Shown here: in pieces, positions 59,525-64,000 of the stretch
How positions within the stretch are numbered: position 1 is the stretch's first letter
How the letters are laid out: each line of letters opens with the position of its first letter
Assembly: GCA_028690665.1 (NCBI GenBank)
Contig: JAQVAV010000015.1
Span: forward strand, 26,896 to 90,895
Origin: Paludibacter sp.
Lineage (GTDB): Bacteria; Bacteroidota; Bacteroidia; Bacteroidales; Paludibacteraceae
DNA length: 64,000 nt
Reading direction: 5' to 3'
Program-made: the position numbers and the translations under genes
The notes under the pieces: model-generated
The model's input: only the letters and a program-made list of their open reading frames with translations
What the model was told of the DNA's origin: nothing
Databases searched by the model: none

Positions 59525-59557
59525 AAATCCGGAGAATCGACGATTTTCCGGACTTTT
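59525..59557. terminator. Bidirectional terminator between the editing-domain gene and fabH
   Basis: AAATCCGGAGAATC gac GATTTTCCGGACTTTT between convergent genes. Confidence 0.85.
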
Positions 59558-59576
59558 AATATCATTTGAGAAATAA

Positions 59577-60566
59577 TTAGTATCCCCATTTCAACCATAC
59601 AGATCCCCATGTAAAACCGGCTCCAAATGCAGTAAGAATAATATTATCACCCTTTTTAAATTTATCCTGAGCTTCCCACATACACAAAGGAATACTTGCT
59701 GCCGAAGTGTTTCCAAAATGATCAATATTGATCAGTACTTTATCGTAACTTACCCCAGTCCTTTGTACTGTTGCATCTATAATCCGCAAATTAGCCTGAT
59801 GAGGAATAAGCCACGCAATATCATCTCCGCTTAAATTATTTTTTTCCATTATTTCAGCAGAAACACCTGCCATATTGGTTACGGCATGTTTAAACACATA
59901 TTGGCCTTCCTGATAAATATAATGCTCCTTTTTCTCAATCGTTTCGTTAGAAGCCGGATTTGCAGATCCACCTGCTTTCAGCATCAGGTGCATTCCTCCG
60001 ATTCCATCAGTCTTAAGAATCGAATCCATCACCCCAAATTCTTCTGTTGTCGGTTCAACCAACATAACACCGGCACCATCGCCAAACAGAGGAGCTGTTG
60101 TACGATCTTCATAATTAGTAATAGATGACATTTTTTCGGCTCCAAACACAAGCACCTTTTTAAAGCGACCAGACTCAATGAAGCTTGCTGCATTAGTTAA
60201 TGCAACAAGGAAACCGGCACAGGCCGCCTGTAAATCAAATGCCAAAGCATGCTTTACGCCCAATTTTTCAGCAACGACAGACGCACATGAAGGAAAAACA
60301 AAATCCGATGTTGTTGTTGCAACAAGAATTAAATCAACATCTTCAGGTTTTGTACCTGTTTTTGCAAACAACTCCTCAGCGGCTTTCGCTGCCATATAAG
60401 ATGTTCCGGCACCAGGTTCTTTCAAAATCCGGCGTTCCTTAATGCCAACGCGTGTGGTAATCCACTCGTCACTGGTATCCATCATGGTGCTAAGTTCGTG
60501 ATTATTCAGGATATATTCCGGAACATATCCTCCTACACCTGTAATAACTGCATGAATTTTAGACAT
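59577..60566 (-). CDS. fabH: Beta-ketoacyl-ACP synthase III
   Basis: [45 protein letters not shown]. Confidence 0.96.
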   Translation of the reverse strand: MSKIHAVITGVGGYVPEYILNNHELSTMMDTSDEWITTRVGIKERRILKEPGAGTSYMAAKAAEELFAKTGTKPEDVDLILVATTTSDFVFPSCASVVAEKLGVKHALAFDLQAACAGFLVALTNAASFIESGRFKKVLVFGAEKMSSITNYEDRTTAPLFGDGAGVMLVEPTTEEFGVMDSILKTDGIGGMHLMLKAGGSANPASNETIEKKEHYIYQEGQYVFKHAVTNMAGVSAEIMEKNNLSGDDIAWLIPHQANLRIIDATVQRTGVSYDKVLINIDHFGNTSAASIPLCMWEAQDKFKKGDNIILTAFGAGFTWGSVWLKWGY

Positions 60567-60659
60567 ATTATTTATATTAAGTATATAAAAATCAAGCCCA
60601 AAGATTTAATCCTCAGGGCTTAAAATAATTTTATCGAATTTGGAAACAAGCATGAGCGA

Positions 60660-60845
60660 TTAAACAGTTGCAAGTTTCTCTATTGCTAATTTACCTCTGT
60701 AGTAGCCACATTCACCGCATACAGTGTGATAAATATGAGCAGCACCGCAATTTGAACATATTGCCAATGTCGGAGCTTCTGCTTTATAATGAGTTCTTCT
60801 TTTAGCGGTACGGGTTTTAGAATGTTTTCTCTTAGGATGTGCCAT
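60660..60845 (-). CDS. rpmF: 50S ribosomal protein L32
   Basis: MAHPKRKHSKTRTAKRRTHYK...CSNCGAAHIYHTVCGECGYYRGK. Confidence 0.97.
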   Translation of the reverse strand: MAHPKRKHSKTRTAKRRTHYKAEAPTLAICSNCGAAHIYHTVCGECGYYRGKLAIEKLATV

Positions 60846-60856
60846 TTCGTTCTTTT

Positions 60857-61426
60857 TTAATTATTGTTATCTATTATATTTTGCAAACCTTCCCATCTCG
60901 GGTCTATTTGATTATCGTCTTCAACCACATCATCGTCATCATCAAAATCCATGTCATTTTCATCATCATCTTTCGACCGAGCAATATGGCGCTTAAGTTT
61001 AGAAACCATTGTTTTATTACATTCCCCCGGAGCATGTACATGCTTGAGCGGAATGTTCAAAACAATAAATTCATATAGAAACCATGCTATATTAATAGTT
61101 CCCTCTGATTCAGGAACGACTACAATATCATTCTCTTCCGAAAATTTAGTTCCAAATTTCACCAACAATTTTTCTTTGTATGAAATTGGCTGTTTCATGT
61201 CATCAAGGCAACGATCGCAGGGAATCAACACATATCCATCTAACACAAATTGCAACTCAAAAGTTTCTATTTTTTTTCGAACAGTTACTTTTGCATTCAC
61301 ATTCCCTCTCTGAACCTCAGGACTATCTATTTTTTTGAAATATACATCATCTAAGTCATATTCAAAAACACTCGTTCCGGTTGTAATATCCTTTAAAACG
61401 ACGTTGTACAATTCGAATTTAGACAT
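60857..61426 (-). CDS. DUF177 (YceD-like) protein
   Basis: Upstream of rpmF; LIPCDRCLDDMKQPISYKEKLLVKFG; start reassigned to 61426. Confidence 0.9.
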   Translation of the reverse strand: MSKFELYNVVLKDITTGTSVFEYDLDDVYFKKIDSPEVQRGNVNAKVTVRKKIETFELQFVLDGYVLIPCDRCLDDMKQPISYKEKLLVKFGTKFSEENDIVVVPESEGTINIAWFLYEFIVLNIPLKHVHAPGECNKTMVSKLKRHIARSKDDDENDMDFDDDDDVVEDDNQIDPRWEGLQNIIDNNN

Positions 61427-61453
61427 AGTTCTACATTTGATTAAAAAACCGTG

Positions 61454-61461
61454 CAAAGGTA
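61454..61461 (-). promoter_or_regulatory. -7 element TACCTTTG for the DUF177-rpmF-fabH unit
   Basis: Reverse complement of caaaggta matches TAnnTTTG ~28 bp upstream of the start. Confidence 0.6.
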
Positions 61462-61572
61462 CAAAAAAAGGTTCTATTTCAAAATACTTTCATTTTTTAT
61501 TTTCACAGGAAAACCGAAAATATTTTTTAAATGCAGATGTTACAAACACCAATTCTTTCATACAATTTTACT

Positions 61573-62748
61573 TCATCGATTTTTCAACTCTGATTTCAAT
61601 ATGATTCTAAAGGTAGTACCTACATTCATCTCTGACTGTTTAACAAATATCTTTCCTCCATGATACTCCTCAATAATCCTTTTTACCAATGAAAGACCTA
61701 ACCCCCAACCTCTTTTCTTTGTTGTAAAACCAGGATTAAAAACTGTTTTAAATTTATTACGTTCGATTCCTTTGCCGGTATCTGTAACATCAATAATTAC
61801 CTCTTTATCTTTTTCAAAGACCACAATATCTATTTTACCACTTCCATCCATTGCATCGATGGCATTTTTACACAAATTCTCAATCACCCATTCAAACAAT
61901 GGTATATTTAGCTTCAAGAAATAATGATTTTCCTCATTAAAATGACAATTGATGGCAACCTTCTGAGATGCCCGATTACTCATATACTGGACTGCATTCA
62001 GCAATGACTCATTTAGACTTACCAACTGTAAATCGGGGGCAGATCCTATTTTTGAAAACCGTTCTGCAATAATCCTCAAACGGTTGACATCTTTTGCCAT
62101 TTCCCCGATTAATTCATCATCTTTATGTCGTACTTTGAGTAAATCGACCCAAGCCAGCAAAGATGAAATTGGAGTTCCTAACTGATGTGCAGTTTCCTTT
62201 GAAAGACCGACCCAAACCTTGTTCTGCTCAGCTTTTTTGGTTCCGGAGAAGGCAATAAATGCAATCATTAAAAAAATAACAATTATCCCAATTTGAATAT
62301 AAGGTGAATAATATAACTGCTTTAACAAAAGAGAGTCATCGTAATAAATATACTGAACTTTATCGTCATCTAAATTAATAACAATCGGCTCATGCTTTTC
62401 TTTTAATCGAGCAATTTCCTTTTTATAAAACTTATCTATATTTTTTTTAGGCTCATCAAAATTACGAGCCTGTACCATTTCATCGCAATCATCCACTATT
62501 ATAACGGGGATAGTTGTATTTCCTTCAATAATATTGAGTATGAAATTTATATCTGTACCCGGATCAGCCTGAACCAACTGCTTTGTTGCTTCAGCCCATA
62601 TTTCAATTTTCCGCTGCTCCTCAAGAGCCAATTTATGCGCTAACCGATTTGTAAACAGAATCGATAATATTATTATAGCGGCTCCCACGACAATAAAAAT
62701 AAGTTTATAATGCCGGGATAATTCAGATACTTTCTTTAGATCAAACAT
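61573..62748 (-). CDS. Sensor histidine kinase
   Basis: Two TMs; LSKETAHQLGTPISSLLAWVDLL; WVIENLCKNAIDAMDGSGKI; TGKGIERNKFKTVFNPGFTTKKRGWGLGLSLVKRI. Confidence 0.93.
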   Translation of the reverse strand: MFDLKKVSELSRHYKLIFIVVGAAIIILSILFTNRLAHKLALEEQRKIEIWAEATKQLVQADPGTDINFILNIIEGNTTIPVIIVDDCDEMVQARNFDEPKKNIDKFYKKEIARLKEKHEPIVINLDDDKVQYIYYDDSLLLKQLYYSPYIQIGIIVIFLMIAFIAFSGTKKAEQNKVWVGLSKETAHQLGTPISSLLAWVDLLKVRHKDDELIGEMAKDVNRLRIIAERFSKIGSAPDLQLVSLNESLLNAVQYMSNRASQKVAINCHFNEENHYFLKLNIPLFEWVIENLCKNAIDAMDGSGKIDIVVFEKDKEVIIDVTDTGKGIERNKFKTVFNPGFTTKKRGWGLGLSLVKRIIEEYHGGKIFVKQSEMNVGTTFRIILKSELKNR

Positions 62749-62843
62749 TGTTTATAGTAATTGAAACGAAGTATATTTTTGATTTATCAAATATATAAAA
62801 ATTATCAGGAAAAGCCTCCATTGAGTATCTCCTTAAATTATTG

Positions 62844-62851
62844 TATCTTTG
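62844..62851 (+). promoter_or_regulatory. -7 element TATCTTTG upstream of era
   Basis: Matches TAnnTTTG ~48 bp upstream of ATG 62899. Confidence 0.5.
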
Positions 62852-62898
62852 TATTTAATAACAAGGTAAGGATATATTTATCTTATAATTCAGGTTTT

Positions 62899-63780
62899 AT
62901 GCATAAATCAGGTTTTGTCAATATAGTAGGGAATCCCAATGTTGGTAAATCAACATTAATGAATGCTCTTGTAGGTGAACGAATATCAATAATCACCTCA
63001 AAAGCACAAACAACACGTCATCGTATTCTCGGAATTGTAAACGGAGAAGATTTCCAGATAGTATATTCAGACACTCCCGGCGTGCTAAAGCCTAATTATC
63101 GCCTTCAGGAGTCAATGCTTAACTTCTCACGCTCAGCACTTACCGACGCAGATGTTTTAGTCTATGTGACAGACATATATGACTCTTATGAAAAAAATGC
63201 AGATTTCGTTGACAAAGTAAACAACAATCCGGCTCCTTTAATTTTAGTAATCAACAAAATTGATTTAATGGATCAGGAGCGTCTGGAAATTTTAGTTAAA
63301 AAGTGGGAGCAATTGATTCCCCGTGCAGAAATTTTTCCTATTTCTGCCATCGAAAAGTTTAATATCGAGCCACTGTTTAACCGCATCAAAGAACTTCTGC
63401 CTGATTCACCTCCGTTCTTTGACAAAGATCAGTTAACGGATAAACCCGCTCGATTCTTTGTAACTGAAATCATTCGTGAAAAAATTTTATTAAACTACGA
63501 CAAAGAAATTCCATATTCAGTAGAGGTCGAGGTCGAACAGTTCAAAGAAGAGGATAATTTAATACGCATTAATGCTGTAATTTATGCCGAAAGAGATTCA
63601 CAAAAAGGTATTATTATCGGACATGGCGGAAAATCTCTTAAAAAAGTAGGATCTGAAGCAAGAAAAGACATGGAATTATTCTTTGAAAAAAAAGTTTTTT
63701 TAGAACTTTTTGTTAAAGTCGAAAAAGATTGGCGAAATAAAGAAAGAAAATTACGAGATTTTGGCTATCAAATAGAATAA
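62899..63780 (+). CDS. era: GTPase Era
   Basis: GFVNIVGNPNVGKSTLMNALVGERISIITSKAQTTRHRILGI; NKIDLMDQ; KH domain GIIIGHGGKSLKKVGSEARKDME; start reassigned to 62899. Confidence 0.96.
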   Translation: MHKSGFVNIVGNPNVGKSTLMNALVGERISIITSKAQTTRHRILGIVNGEDFQIVYSDTPGVLKPNYRLQESMLNFSRSALTDADVLVYVTDIYDSYEKNADFVDKVNNNPAPLILVINKIDLMDQERLEILVKKWEQLIPRAEIFPISAIEKFNIEPLFNRIKELLPDSPPFFDKDQLTDKPARFFVTEIIREKILLNYDKEIPYSVEVEVEQFKEEDNLIRINAVIYAERDSQKGIIIGHGGKSLKKVGSEARKDMELFFEKKVFLELFVKVEKDWRNKERKLRDFGYQIE

Positions 63781-63946
63781 ACAAAGAATATATTTTACTT
63801 TACCATCTTTATTCTCTTAAGCTCAATTCTAAGCCATAATGTTGGTTCTTATATTCTATCCAACAAAATAAAACGGATCAATGTAAAAAGTAGGTGGAGT
63901 AGTTGTAACTGATAAAGTGTCTTTTTATCTTTGTATAAAAAAGTTC

Positions 63947-64000
63947 ATGCCCTTAGAATACGATTTAGCCTCCCTGATTCTTCCTTTAGAGATATTGCCC
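63947..64000 (+). CDS. Start of an ORF cut by the window edge, possibly transposase-like
   Basis: ATG CCC TTA GAA TAC GAT... MPLEYDLASLILPLEILP open to the window end; preceded by TATCTTTG-type promoter tract (tttttatctttgtat). Confidence 0.35.
   Translation, partial: MPLEYDLASLILPLEILP

Overview
AT-rich chromosomal window from a Bacteroidota (Bacteroidales-like) genome. Supporting signs are GldB/GldD/GldE, T9SS C-terminal sorting domains, TAnnTTTG promoters and the DUF177-rpmF-fabH block. The centre is a ~20 kb, all-minus-strand pectin/rhamnogalacturonan and L-rhamnose locus (7244-27451): rhaT, rhaA, rhaB, two GH28, a DUF985 cupin, GH106, GH2, a T9SS PL1 pectate lyase, an uncharacterised T9SS beta-helix protein and GH105. 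It has no SusC/SusD pair, regulator or rhamnulose-1-P aldolase inside the window. Flanking it are an ECF sigma/DUF4252 module, a 7TM-HD phosphohydrolase, and housekeeping genes (yidC, pyrG, gldB/E/D, pcrB-like, pdxH, gcvP, rpoD, fabH, rpmF, era). A TPP riboswitch precedes a TonB-dependent receptor. Most of the window is ordinary chromosome. The items most worth a second look are: a decayed subtilisin/T9SS gene plus frameshifted lipoprotein (4914-6814); a MITE-like palindromic element in a broken MFS gene (43853-44014); a predicted outer-membrane protein with an HExxH motif (38395-39852); a T9SS beta-helix protein of unknown role in the pectin locus; a frameshifted methyltransferase; a stand-alone AlaX/ThrRS-like editing domain; and several perfect inverted repeats upstream of genes. 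I found no convincing new defence or mobile system. No tRNA, rRNA or CRISPR was recognised.
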